Part shown: one piece after another, positions 52,701 to 63,005 of the stretch
Numbering within the stretch: position 1 is the first letter of the stretch
Layout: the number at the start of each line of letters is the position of its first letter
Assembly (NCBI GenBank): GCA_019671005.1
Contig: CM033752.1
Coordinates: 3,100,001 to 3,164,000, forward strand
Reading direction: 5' to 3'
Source of the DNA: Hibiscus mutabilis
Taxonomy: Eukaryota > Streptophyta > Magnoliopsida > Malvales > Malvaceae
Length of the DNA: 64,000 bases
The notes under the pieces: generated by a model
Databases searched by the model: none
What the model was told of the DNA's origin: nothing
The model's input: only the letters and a program-made list of their open reading frames with translations
Program-made: the position numbers and the translations under genes

Positions 52701-53897
52701 CGTACCATGTCTCACAATCATACTCAAGCAAGAGCCAATTTTGCCGCTCGCTCTCAAAGTTCTCAAGCACCTTGGATAATAGATACTGGTGCCACTCATC
52801 ATATGACATCTGATGTTCAAAGTCTGAGCACTGCACAAGACTACCATAGTTATGAAGAAATCATCATGGGCAATGGTAACATTGTTCCGATTTCGCATTT
52901 CGCACACTGGTAATGTTACACTACATGCATCAACTAGAAAATTTCAACTTCACCAAACACTTTGCTCACCTACCATTAAAACCAATCTTCTCTATGTCTC
53001 TCGTTTCTGTCTTGATAATAACACCTCCATTGAATTTTTTCATTTCTCTTATCTTGTGAAGGATCTAACTACGGGGGCGCCACTGTTTCACGGACAGACT
53101 AGAGACGGACTATACCAATGGTTGCCAAGCAGTATCCCTAATACACCAAAATGCAATATTATTGTCCCATATCACCTTTTGCATCAACGTTTGGGTCACC
53201 CGCATCATCGCACCCTCAATAAAGCTTTAAATTTGTTTTCAATTCCAATGTCTGATTCTCAAAAACAATTTATTTGTCATTCTTGTCAATCTAATAAAAG
53301 TCACCGGCAACCTTTTTCAAAAACCTCTTTGCGAAGTGAAAAACCTTTACATTTAATTTACAGTGACTTATGGGGACCATCTCCTATTTTATCTATTGAC
53401 AGCAAAAGATATTATGTTTTATTTGTTGACCAATTTTCCAAATGTATGTGGTTGTTTCCTTAAAAACAAAAAATGAAGTTTTACACACTTTTAAAACATT
53501 GCACCCCTTACTTGAGCGTCAGTTCAAAACGAAAATTATGTCATTATATACTGATGGTGGTGGAGAATTTCAAAGTCTTCAAACTTATCTTCACTCTCAT
53601 GGTATAGAACACTTGATATCTACTCCATACACACCACAAAGGGTAGCCTTAGTTGAAAGACGACATAGACATATTCTTGAAACTGCTCGCACATTATTAC
53701 ATCAAGCATCTTTACCATCACTGTTTTGGACTTATGCATGTCATCAAGCTGTTTATTTAATTAATCGAATGTCCAACCCCACTCTACAACATCACTCTCC
53801 CTTTGAAATTTTATTTCAAAAATCACCAAATATTGAGTCCATTAAAGTGTTTGGTTGTCTTTGCTTCCATTGGATTAAACCATATGTCAAAAATTAG
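52701..53897 (+). pseudogene. Copia B protease and integrase (broken)
   Basis: The protease box is APWIIDTGATHHMTSD (52707-52913 frame). The GAG-pre-integrase zinc region is LLHQRLGHPHHRTLNKALNL...FICHSCQSNKSHRQPF. The integrase core starts LHLIYSDLWGPSPI (first Asp), shifts frame near 53455 after MWLFP, and continues LYTDGGGEFQSL (second Asp) and STPYTPQRVALVERRHRHIL (catalytic Glu; the usual QQN is changed to QRV). A TAG at 53895 ends the frame after FHWIKPYVKN. Frameshifts at about 52880 and 53455 plus the stop make it inactive. Confidence 0.88.
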
Positions 53898-55430
53898 CTT
53901 CAACCACGTTCTACACCATGCGTCTACCTGGGTTTTTCAAACAAATTTTATAGTCATCAATGTTTTGATCCATATACATCCAAAATCTATCTCTCACACG
54001 ATGTTCGATTTTTTGAACATAATTTTCCCTTCTCAGATATTTTTTCAAAATTTAAAGAACCTAATACCTCATGGGACGCAATCTCATTTGAAGACATTCC
54101 AGCAACTCATCCTACTATTGATCCCATTCATATTTCTTCTTCATATCTCCCACCATCACGCATACAACTGCCCACTCGATCATTGGCTTCAGTCTCGACA
54201 CCTCCCGTGCGCAGCGACACCCCTCCTCAGTCAGGTACTCTCTCTCCTTCCCCTAACCCTACTCGACATAATACCACTGTATCCACTTCTCCACAATCAA
54301 CCTCATTCAATACCATACATACTACCACATCTCCAGTTCTCAGTTACAAACGCCATCACCAACACCAACCTTTTTTATTATCTTCTCTTCACCATTCTCT
54401 TTCTACTACTACACCAATAATTCCATCTTCTCACATTTCAATATCCCCACCTTTACCTACCACCACAAACTCTTGTCACCCAATGATCACTCGATCAAAA
54501 ACCAATAGCCTCAAACCTCGCCAATATCAAACCACCATCACAAAAACCAACTTTATACCCCGTTCACATAAACAAGCCAAGCTAATTCCCCACTGGAATT
54601 CAGTCATGCAAACTAAACTTGATGGCCTTGTGCGTAATCAGACTTGGAACTTGGTCCCATATGATTCCTCCAAGAACGTGGTAGACTGTAAGTGGTTATT
54701 CTGTATAATACATAATCCATATGGTTCTATTGAAAGGTACAAAGCCCGTCTTGTTGCTAAAGGGTTTACTCAACGTCCTGAACTTGATTATCATAGCACT
54801 TTCAGTCCTGTGGTGAGGCCTTCCACTGTGCGCCTTATTTTGACAATTGCTACGCAGCATAGCTAGCCGATTAATCAATTGGATATCAATAATGCATTTT
54901 TACAAGGTCACCTTGTAGAGGATGTATATATGCGGTAACCACCTGGATTTGAGGATGTCAGGTTACCAACACATGTATGCAAGTTGAATAAGGCCATCTA
55001 TAGATTAAAACAAGCACCACGTGCTTGGTATCATGAACTCAAAACATATCTTCTCTATGTGGGGTTTGTGCGATCTCACTCTGATTCTTCTTTATTTTTT
55101 CTTCACAGCTCTGAATGTACAATTTATATATTGGTGTATGTTGACGACATAATTCTAACTGGCCCGAAAGAGTTCGTCGTATTATTGATGCTATTTCAAA
55201 CAGATTTTCTTTGAAAGACATGGGTTCTCTTCGTTACTTCCTTGGCGTTGAGGTACAGCCACATTCTGATGGTCTTTTCTTGTGTCAGTATAAATATATT
55301 CAGGATATGTTACAAGAAGTTAACATGGACAATTGCAAGGGTGTGGCCACTCTGATGACAGCTTCTACTATTTTGAACCCTTTTCTGACGATGCTTCAAT
55401 TGATGGTTCTCTTTATCGTTGCATCATAGG
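53898..55430 (+). pseudogene. Copia B linker and reverse transcriptase (broken)
   Basis: A proline/threonine-rich linker (54183-54480) precedes CHPMITRSKTNSLKPRQYQ, WNLVPYDSSKNVVDCKWLFC, YKARLVAKGFTQRPELDYHS and TFSPVVRPSTVRLIL. A TAG at 54864 interrupts. Then come QLDINNAFLQGHLVEDVYMR, stop, PPGFED, LNKAIYRLKQAPRAWYHELK and ILVYVDDIILTG (active site YVDD at about 55138). The frame shifts near 55170-55210 into LKDMGSLRYFLGVEVQPHSD. Several single-base lesions break it, and all core RT motifs are otherwise recognisable. Confidence 0.88.
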
Positions 55431-56100
55431 CAAGTTACACTATTTGGGTTTTATTCGTCTAGACATTGCATTTTCCTCAATCGTCTTTCTCAGGCCATGC
55501 ACCAACCTACCATGTCTCATTGGGTGGCTCTTAAACGTATTCTTCAGTATCTTCAACATACTGCTACCTTTGGCCTTTGAATTTCTCGCCATATAGATCA
55601 TTGTTTAATTGCATACTCTGACTCTGATAGGGCTGGTGATCCAACTGATCGCACATCTACTACTGGTTATGTTTTCTACCTAGGCTCTACTCCTATTCCT
55701 TGGTCTTCAAAAAAATAACGTTCTGTTTCACGCTCTTCTACTGAAGAAGAATATCGTGATGTTGCTGCAACTGTCTCTGAGATCAATTGGCTCACCAACT
55801 TGCTATCTGAATTGCGAGTTCCAATTTCGGGCATTCCGAAAATCTTCTGTAATAATGTTAGTACCACTTATATTTGTTCCAATCCAGTCTTTCATAGTCG
55901 GATGAAACATGTTGCTATTGATTTTCATTTTGTTCGTGAACAAGTTGAGAAAGGTGTTCTTGAAGTTTCACATCTTCATGCCGCAGACCAAGTTGCTGAT
56001 CTATTAACCAAGCCGTTACCTCCAGCTACATTTCATCGTCACTTTCTCAAGTTGGGTGTTGTTAACTCCACTTCCAACTTGCGGGGCGTAATGAAGCATA
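55431..56100 (+). pseudogene. Copia B RNase H (broken)
   Basis: The core lies at 55620-55720 (DRAGDPTDRTSTTGYVFYLG, then PIPWSSKK, stop, RSVSRSSTEEEYRDVAATVS), followed by LTNLLSELRVPI, FHSRMKHVAIDFHFVREQVE and the closing HLHAADQVADLLTKPLPPAT. The S-RSSTE-EYR motif and ADQVADLLTKPL are diagnostic of copia elements. The frame ends next to the polypurine-like CTTGCGGGGCG and the 3' LTR. Confidence 0.88.
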
Positions 56101-56286
56101 ATCTTTTGCATTTATCTTCTCTTTTGAATTTCAATTGTTGTTATCTTATCGTTAGTTATTCTTGATTTAAATTCTTTATTTTCAAATTTATTTAGCTTTA
56201 TCTCCTTTGTTGATAATGTAAATCGGTTGGGGTTCTTCCTATATAAACCCTTCAACCATGTTCAATAAATTAAATTCACTTTCTAC
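56089..56286 (+). repeat. 3' LTR of copia B
   Basis: Begins TAATGAAGCATAATCTTTTG directly after the purine-rich CTTGCGGGGCG and ends CACTTTCTAC. Confidence 0.8.
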
Positions 56287-56295
56287 GTTACTTCT

Positions 56296-56987
56296 TTAAC
56301 TTGTATCATTTGTCTTTAGTGTGTCCCAGCATGCTGCAATGACTGCACTGGGGACAAGATTTCTTGGGAACAGACTTAACAGCAAAGGCAACATCAAGAA
56401 CTGCTTTACTACAAACAATGGTTCTTTGATTTCCTTCCTGAATAACAGAGAAAAAACTTTAGAAATAGAAGAAAAAGGATCGATCAACAAAATTTGACCA
56501 CGAATATGAGCAAAAGATTCATTTAGACCCTTCAAGAATTGCATCGTTTGCTCTTTTTGTTGGTCATCCAACATCTTCTTACCTCCATCACAAGAACACT
56601 GTAAACAGGTACAAATTGGTTTAACAGACATAAATTCATCCCATAAAATCTTGAGCTGCGTATAATAGACTGCAACTGTGGAAGATCCTTGAACCAAATC
56701 ATGCCATCAACATGGAACGCCTCCAGCTTGTTCTTGGCTGCAGGAATAGGAGGAGGAGCAGGAGTCATGCCATCAACTAAACCCAGTTTGTTCTTGGCTG
56801 ATAGAGCCATCAACATGGAACGCCTCCAGCTGTTGTAGTTGTCATTGCTCAAGGGTTGCATAACCAGGACCATTCCTGAATTATCAGACTGGTGAAAATA
56901 GTAGGAATTGCCACCATCATCGAATTGATCATTAAGATTCACCATAACCCAAGAGCAAGAATCGCAAGAGAAGAAAAATAGTTTCAA
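56296..56987 (-). pseudogene. Copia A gag, N-terminal and central part
   Basis: The minus-strand frame from 56987 contains GMVLVMQPLSNDNYNSWRRS MLMALSAKNKLGLVDG, the conserved gag N terminus of copia elements. It has a ~104-bp local duplication (GCCATCAACATGGAACGCCT twice in the plus strand, at 56702 and 56807). The frame shifts into 56296-56697 (TQLKILWDEFMSVKPICTC, then FLKGLNESFAHIRGQILLID, UBN2-like) and reaches the zinc knuckle CPQCSHCSMLGHTKDK, whose last Cys codon is the TGA next to copia B. Copia B therefore sits exactly in the knuckle. Confidence 0.82.
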
Positions 56988-56996
56988 CTGATACCA

Positions 56997-57164
56997 TGTA
57001 ACAACTATAAGTTGGTAGAAAGGTTTCTTTATTCAATAATGTAAAAGAGAAATTTACAGAGATAAGAAACTTACATAAAATACCAAAGCTAAGCCACTTA
57101 TTTATACAATAAGATGTAAATACTTAAACGTCTAATAACAAACTTTACTAACAGTTAGCTAATA
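56997..57164 (-). repeat. 5' LTR of copia A
   Basis: 168 bp. The adjacent plus-strand TGATACCA is the complement of the TGGTATCA primer-binding core on the element's strand. Confidence 0.88.
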
Positions 57165-57341
57165 GATTTCAAAACTCTAATAGTACTGGAAAAACAAAGC
57201 AAAAGGTAAAGCTTCTGGGAGGATGGAGGAAGGTAATTGCGTGGGTGCTATGGAAGGTGAAATCTAGGGTACCGAACAAGGATATTTCTCTAATAAACAA
57301 ATCTCCCAACGTTCAATGTGAAATGACAACCGAGGCATGAG
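57165..57341 (+). pseudogene. LINE ORF1 / zinc-knuckle protein, right part
   Basis: The continuation after copia A begins ISKL, two stops, YWKNKAKGKASGRMEEGNCV in one frame, and the alternative frame reads LLGGWRKVIAWVLWKVKSRV. It is a basic degraded tail of the ORF seen at 47045-47342. Confidence is low because no motif remains. Confidence 0.35.
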
Positions 57342-57359
57342 TATTATTTTAATTGTTTT

Positions 57360-57445
57360 TTTTCGGCAAATAAAATTTTATTAAAATTAAAGTATATTAC
57401 GCCTTATACCAGTATGTGTGTCTCATTAAAAACCTTCCTAGATTT
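57360..57445 (-). mobile_element. 86-bp 5'-truncated LINE tail with 18-bp TSD
   Basis: The inserted TTTCGGCAAATAAAATTTTA... is a LINE 3' end on the minus strand. TATTATTTTAATTGTTTT occurs at 57342-57359 and 57446-57463, a perfect 18-bp duplication typical of target-primed reverse transcription. Confidence 0.9.
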
Positions 57446-57489
57446 TATTATTTTAATTGTTTTAGTACAATATTTTAAGAATCAACGGC

Positions 57490-57559
57490 TTTAAATATTA
57501 AATGGTAGAGCTTTCGTTTAACATACGAGACGCATGGGCATCGATACCTCGCATCTCCA
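57490..57559 (+). pseudogene. tRNA-Ala-derived pseudogene
   Basis: AAATGGTAGAGCTTTCGTTT aligns with the D-arm and anticodon stem of tRNA-Ala. CATGGGCATCGATACCTCGC and ATCTCCA match the T arm and 3' acceptor strand. The 5' acceptor strand is lost and the anticodon reads AAC. It lies on the opposite strand to the array copies and 24 kb from them. Confidence 0.7.
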
Positions 57560-57721
57560 GTTTTTCTTGTCTTCTCTGCATCAATGGTATAAATGAACTG
57601 TTTATGAGATTCCCAAAAACGTAATAAATCTAAGAGAAATTAGATGACCGCCACCCTCAATATTTTACTGCCATTCATCACTTGATATTATAAGTAAAAT
57701 TATCCTGCTTTGTGAAAAAAG

Positions 57722-57790
57722 GATGAAGTTTGGATGGTAGATCATTCGTTTAGTATGTGAGAAGTATAAGAATTGTTAATATATATACTA
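57722..57790 (+). pseudogene. Second, more decayed tRNA-Ala-like remnant
   Basis: GGATGAAGTTTGGATGGTAG ATCATTCGTTTAGTATGTGA keeps the box A and anticodon-arm pattern (anticodon AGT). The T arm is lost. An inverted partial copy (CATATTAAACGAATAATC) lies at 57819-57836, so a small foldback may be present. Confidence 0.4.
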
Positions 57791-57914
57791 ATAGTGTATC
57801 AAATAACAATCTTTCTCATCATATTAAACGAATAATCTTTATTTAATAGTATTCAAAAAGAGTCTCAATAATAAAATTCATAAAAAATTACGATGTACAA
57901 TGAGAAAAAACGAT

Positions 57915-59831
57915 CTAGAAATTATCATCATATCGTAAACAAGGAACATTTGGATGAACTTTTCCATTCCTAAGGCCTTGAGCATTGAGGCAATGTGATG
58001 AAGTGTTGTCGCTTTGGTCTTCGTTTCTCAGACTAATGTTTCTCATGGTGGTGTTTTTGCATGGAGTGGACTCACTGCATGAAATCTGCACTGCTATTTC
58101 TTTATGTGATGTTCCATGGATTTCTTCATAGGCTACATTGATAATCTCCACAGCCGATGTCTGCAAAACATATATAATACTTAAAATTAACAATGCTTCA
58201 TTTTTAATGTGTATGTATACAAGATTAAAGGCCGAAAGCTAACTATTCGCTATCGATAAATACAATAATTACATTAACATTAACCACTTACTTGGTCCTT
58301 GCGGTGTTTGTGAGGACAATAAAATTGATCGATGACAATAGGTCGAGTTGAAGCATAAGAAGTTATACGTTCAAATTTAATGTTTCTTGCATATCCGTGT
58401 CCTCCCTAAATGCACAATTAAGCGAACTGGCTAGTCATAAATTCATTAATAATACATATATCTTAAAAAAAATACCCATTAAAGAAATTATATATACCTG
58501 CCACGTCTTTATTCGAACTCCATTAGTTGTTCTATAGAAAGAAACATTGTTTACATGAACGAATTCAACTGTCTCGGTTTTCACCATAATTCCAAGGCTG
58601 CCAATGCTTCACATTGCGGTAGAAAATTAAAAATAAAATTAATATAGAGGTTTAATTGCATAAAACTTTAGGAAAGATCATTACAAAAGAAGTATGTGAA
58701 TGAAGGTAAAGAAATAAAAGTATACCTGATTCCATGGCCGGGGCCACATTCGATATTTCTAATATCAATGTATTTAGAACCATCTCCGATTGATATACAA
58801 TCGTCTCCTGATTTAATTAAGAAGTCGTTAATATCAAAACAAACATACGTATAAACGAAACAAAACAAGCAAAGAAACTAACAAACCGGTTTGAATAGTT
58901 GTGTTGTGTATGGTAACATTGGTGGAACGTTGGATATGAATGCCATCTGTGTTGGGACTGTTTCCTGGAGCTGTGATTCTAAGATGAGTGGCTTGAATCA
59001 AAGTAGAGCTTTCAAATGCGATGTGCATTTTTGGGCTGTCTTCAAAGGTTAACCCACTGATCTCTACATTCTTGGAGTTTGCTATTACGAAACCCTAAAA
59101 ACAAAAACCCGTACAATTAGGGTATATAGTTCATGTTAAGGATTTTTGGGTCACATATAAAAACTCGAAATTCAAACACTTACTGTTTGTTCCCGAAGTT
59201 GACAGCCCTTGTAATCATTGCAAGAAACTTTCCACCATTTTCCGTATCCTTGAATGGAGAGACCATCCAAATTTTTGAATCCAATCCAATGGTGACAATT
59301 TCTTTTGCATGCCCATGCAGAAGGCTCGCTTGAGGCTATCATTTTCCCATCAATCTGCAGCACAATTTAAACAAAATTGATGAATACAAAAGGCATATTC
59401 ATTGTATTATAGTATATCCTTTGCTAAGAGAAAGACCTGGAAAGTAATGTTATTGGAGTTGTATTTGCCATTGAAAGTTAAGGGTTGCAGCAAAAACGTC
59501 TTCCCTTGAGGTACAACAACAGCCGGTGACGAAACGGAGGAACCGCAAGCAGCATCCCAAGCATCCTTAAAGCCCTGAAAATTATACATATAAACCCCAT
59601 AAGACCAAGCATATGAATAAGCATGTAAAGCAAGAGCATATTAGAAGAGCACACAAACCTTGGAATCAACTTTGAGTCCATCTCCGATAGCTCCAAAGTT
59701 GACGACATTAAATATATTGTCACCGTAACCATCAATTTTCTTCTTCTTCTTCTCCAACAGCCGAGAAGATTCGGCCAATGTAGTGCATTGAATCAAAAGA
59801 ATAACGCCAGAATTTTCTTCAAACTTGCCAT
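57915..59831 (-). pseudogene. Polygalacturonase (GH28), eight exons; one-base deletion in signal peptide
   Basis: Exons on the minus strand: 59659-59831, 59437-59574, 59184-59354, 58887-59094, 58726-58807, 58498-58606, 58292-58405 and 57915-58160, all with GT-AG introns. Without the lesion the protein is 413 aa: signal peptide 1-20, then a right-handed beta-helix GH28 domain. All catalytic motifs are present: SPNTDGIH (about 207-214), GDDC (231-234), CGPGHGISIGSLG (251-263) and RIKTW (289-293). It would hydrolyse homogalacturonan in the apoplast/cell wall. Compared with the divergent copy at 63579, one base is missing between 59801 and 59802, which shifts MASLKKILAL to a TGA within a few codons. 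No in-frame ATG lies downstream before exon 3. It is therefore a very young pseudogene, or a sequencing error hides an intact gene. Exons 2-8 remain open. Confidence 0.88.
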
Positions 59832-60300
59832 GCCGATGATTTTTTTTTCAAACGTATATAGAATATAAGGTACGTATAGTGTATACATATATATATACTA
59901 AATTTTTATTCTAATCCAATAATGAAAAGGATTTATATTGATGCGACTTTCATGTAGAATTAGACCTTTTTAATTATTATATTTCTTTTTTAAACTATAA
60001 CAGTATTTTAGTAATTAAAAGTGAGATCAAAGTATCTAATTTAGTAGAAGTAGGAATGGTGAGTTAGAAGTCACTGTAAGTTTCAGAGCCAGACAGGTGA
60101 AGATATCATATCATCTTTCTTAAGCCCCAAGAAACTCTATTCGACTTCCTCCATTTTCCCCCACGGAGCATTGCAACCTATATTTTTCCCCAATAAAGAG
60201 AGGGATGATCCGATATGGAACCCGATAGTCAGTGTCAATCAAAACTTTTTTTTTAAACAAATGTCATTCTACCATAAATTCGGTTTACAACCTTCGGATT
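59832..60300 (-). promoter_or_regulatory. Upstream region of the minus-strand polygalacturonase
   Basis: A non-coding AT-rich segment. A TATATATATATG-type run at 59886-59897 lies 55-65 bp upstream of the start codon and could serve as a TATA box. Similarity to the upstream of the other copy stops about 5 bp before the ATG, so the two genes do not share a promoter. Confidence 0.4.
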
Positions 60301-61170
60301 GTTTTTTTTCTCGGCAAGGTGATTTTATTAGAGATTTAAAACATACATACCTATGACCCAAATTGTGTGCATAAAAAACTCCCTAATCTTAAGTGGAGAA
60401 AAAGAGTACAACACAACTAGGCACAAGCAATCGGGAGAACAAAAAGAAACAAACACGCCTAAGGTAACAAATAGTTCTCACCATACAAACATTCCACACC
60501 TCGAACTAGTCCACCTAATCCTAGAAAGAAACCTTAAAACACCACTGTGATAGAGCGTATTCAACTAAATCAAGACCGCAGCAATACATCCGCCTAAAAA
60601 ATCAGAAAAGCACCAGCCAATTATGGCATTCAAGCACTTGAGGAATCAAAGCAAAATCAGGCACAAACTCGCCACCATGCTTGGAATCCACAAGAGTCAG
60701 CCCCCAACACCCACGTAAGTTAAAACACCAAACCAAACAGCTAAATCCACCTATAATCCAACTAAAATAAAATCCAACCCGAACCATAATACATTCTAAA
60801 CGAATCCAAACGCTATCAAGGGGTTGAACTGATTTCAAAGCATCCCCATCATGTAACAAACTTCAGCTCTGACTTCAACATCTATAATCATGGAGAGAAA
60901 AATACAATAGCACAGATTGAAGGGGTATGTGTGACTCTACTCACTTGTTATAGCTTCTCGAACAAGGGCTTTTCATATAACACCTAATTCTCTTTTTAAC
61001 AATGTGTCTTGCTCACAAGAGAACACTTTGAAACAGCCAAATATTAGCACACAAACTTCCAACCTCGCACCAAAATTCAACAATCAAAATCCCACAAGAT
61101 TTCACAAGTGCAGTCAAACTCTAACAATCACTAGCTCAGGAAACATTTCAGAGTTTATTATCTTTTACTT
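60301..61170 (-). mobile_element. LINE 3' region, minus strand
   Basis: The 3' terminus is TTTTTCTCGGCAAGGTGATT (60306 onward), the complement of the CCGAGAAAAA end seen at 32613 and 44820. AACTCCCTAATCTTAAGTGG AGAAAAAGAGTACA follows and matches other LINE 3' regions. An 85-codon minus-strand frame at 60602-60859 has no recognised domain. The left-hand coding part is missing, and the right limit is an estimate. Confidence 0.5.
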
Positions 61171-61600
61171 AATATAATACATTTTAGGGTACGTTTGGTT
61201 TACGAAATATAAGATTACTTATGACATTATGACTACGTTATGTAAGATTCCAAAAATAAGATTACAAAAATGTTAAATTACTTTGATTTACTTAACTGAA
61301 ATGTAAGATTACGATATCTAGCTTAGAGATATCAAATTACCTTCAGGTGCATTTTACATAATTGTCTTTATTATAAAATTTGTTTTTTTAAGTAGTTCCT
61401 TTAATATTTTTAGTCACAATTTCCGTAAAATTATGATAAAATATTATAATTATTATCTTTATTACAATTTATATTTTTTTAACAGCTATGATGTTATTAA
61501 AATACCTCGAGCAAAGGGAGCTCAGGTTGCAAACAATGTCTATACAAGAATAAAGAAATAGCAACACACCCGGGTGTAATACCAATCACAAAATACATGG
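61171..61600. other. AT-rich spacer with a MITE-like start
   Basis: TTAGGGTACGTTTGGTTTAC at 61184 resembles the end of common plant hAT-type MITEs, and repeated ATGTAAGATTAC words follow. No matching inverted end or TSD could be found. A LINE-tail-like piece is at 61485-61560 (AACAGCTATGATGTTATTAA, then CCTCGAGCAAAGGGAG). Confidence 0.35.
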
Positions 61601-62515
61601 CGGTCCGAAAATTAGACCCCTAATATTAAGGGTTAAAAAAATTCTAAGTCTCTAATAATAAATATTAAAAAACAATAAATTTTAATAATACACCCGTAAT
61701 GACAAATATTTTAAAAAATTGAATTTTAAGAATAAGTCTCTAATAATAAATATTGGAAAAATTGAGCCTTTAAAAACAATTTTTGAAAAAAATGGTCCCC
61801 AATAAAAATATGGAAAAAATGAATTTAAAGAGTAGTCCCCTAATAACAATTATTGAAATAATAATAATTTTAAGAGTATGCCCCTAATAACAAATATTTG
61901 AAAAAAAATGAGCATCTAATGACAAGTATTAAAATTTTGAACCTCAAATAACAAGTTTTTTTAAAAAAATAGACCACAAATAACGAGTATTGAACAATTT
62001 GAACTCATAATAACAAATATTAAAAAAATTAAGAGCAATCCCCTAATAACAAATATTAAAAAAATGAAATTTAAGAGTATGTCTTAATAACAAATATCAG
62101 GAAAAAAATGAGCCTTTAATAGCAAGTATTTAAAAAATTTGGGCATCAAATAACAAGTATTAAAAAAATTGGATCACTAATAATGAATATTAAAAAATAA
62201 ATTTTAAGAGTAGACCTCTATTAACAAATATTGAGAAAAAAATTGAGTCTTTAATAACAAGTATTAAAAAAAATGAGCCCTTAATAACAAATATTAGAAA
62301 AAACTAAATTGACATTAAAATCTCAATTATGACACTAAGACTTGTTAATGTTTAGACTAAATAAATTTTTTAATTAGAGATTGTGAACTTCATTAATAAA
62401 TATTTAAATTTAAACAACTATATATATAATTAAAAATATAAACAGTAGGCCCTTAGTGAGAAGTGGGCCTTGGGCGGGCGCCTCTCTTGCCCACTCTCAG
62501 GGTCGACCCTAACAA
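61600..62515. repeat. Degenerate ~40-bp AT-rich motif array (inverted copy) with GC-rich end
   Basis: Fifteen or more copies of CCCTAATAACAAATATTRAA AAAATGAGC-type motif, the reverse complement of the array at 37140-37873. At the right it passes into GGGCGGGCGCCTCTCTTGCC and GGGTCGACCCT (62503-62513), a palindrome found at the ends of a widespread class of plant MITE-like elements. No coding sequence. Confidence 0.7.
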
Positions 62516-62639
62516 AATGCATGCATCACCCCTGCAAGTACACAAAACACACGGATGCAAGCCAACATTCAAGCCACGCCAAGGCATCATCCTGCATGCC
62601 ACCACTCAGCTCCCAGCACAACATCCTACTCACTCCACT

Positions 62640-63005
62640 ACTTGAAACCGTGACGATCGCTCAACACCTCTTTTCGCCAACACATTCGCAAAGCTATTTG
62701 TCTCACGAAAAACATGATAAAAATATACACAGGCCAGTGTCACACAATCAATTTCAATTTGCTGGAACCATTTTCAATACCACCACGGTCGTCTTTCACG
62801 CTGCAATACTCGAGAGACAACTATCAACGAGTCAAACTCAATAACAATCGGATAACCCCGAAACCATTTCGACTTATGTAATAAAGAAAAGACATGAGAT
62901 ATCGTCTGGAGCTCAGCTTCCTTGAACTCAATAATGCTCAACAGACCAGAGAACATCGCCAAAATTTTCCCATGCTCATCACACAACACGCCTCCGCATC
63001 ATAAT
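62640..63005 (-). pseudogene. LINE RNase H (RVT_3-type) domain with one stop
   Basis: The minus strand reads GGVLCDEHGKILAMFSGLLS (start of the RNase H fold), EFKEAELQTISHVFSLL (Glu), YPIVIEFDSLIVVSRVLQ (Asp) and RRPWWY. An in-frame TGA follows, then KWFQQIEIDCVTLACV and FRETNSFANVLAKRGVERSS. The final NxFANVLAK motif has Asn where the catalytic Asp is usual. It is an ORF2 C-terminal relic, closely related in layout to the one split at 41613/44354. Confidence 0.72.

Larger units (their letters stand above)
51581..56286 (+). mobile_element. Ty1-copia retrotransposon B nested in copia A gag
   Basis: LTRs lie at 51581-51777 and 56089-56286. They are about 97 percent identical by eye, with roughly six differences including one indel. 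The element is plus-oriented, with gag (UBN2-type), zinc knuckle, protease, integrase, RT and RNase H in copia order. AACTTGTA stands on both outer sides (51575-51582 and 56298-56305) and occurs once in the reconstructed zinc-knuckle region of copia A, so it contains the target duplication. About 11 extra bases lie between the right LTR end and that word. No standard primer-binding site is seen after the left LTR. Confidence 0.85.
47348..57164 (-). mobile_element. Ty1-copia retrotransposon A, TSD GATTT, with two nested insertions
   Basis: It is bounded by 168-bp LTRs, and GATTT lies on both sides (47343-47347 and 57165-57169). On the minus strand the order is 5' LTR (57164-56997), primer-binding site, gag, protease, integrase, RT, RNase H, polypurine tract and 3' LTR. 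The integrase-before-RT order defines copia. The 3' LTR contains an 815-bp hAT-type element and gag is split by copia B (51581-56286 or slightly beyond). The LTRs differ at about ten of 168 positions, so the insertion is old. Without the two insertions the element would be about 4.3 kb. Confidence 0.9.

Noticed and set aside
54183..54470. Pro/Thr/Ser-rich frame as a cell-wall protein
   Set aside because: It sits between copia integrase and RT motifs in the expected linker position, so it is element sequence.
60171..60550. Short plus-strand frames upstream of the polygalacturonase
   Set aside because: They overlap the LINE 3' end and its A/T-rich tail, without homology or gene signals.
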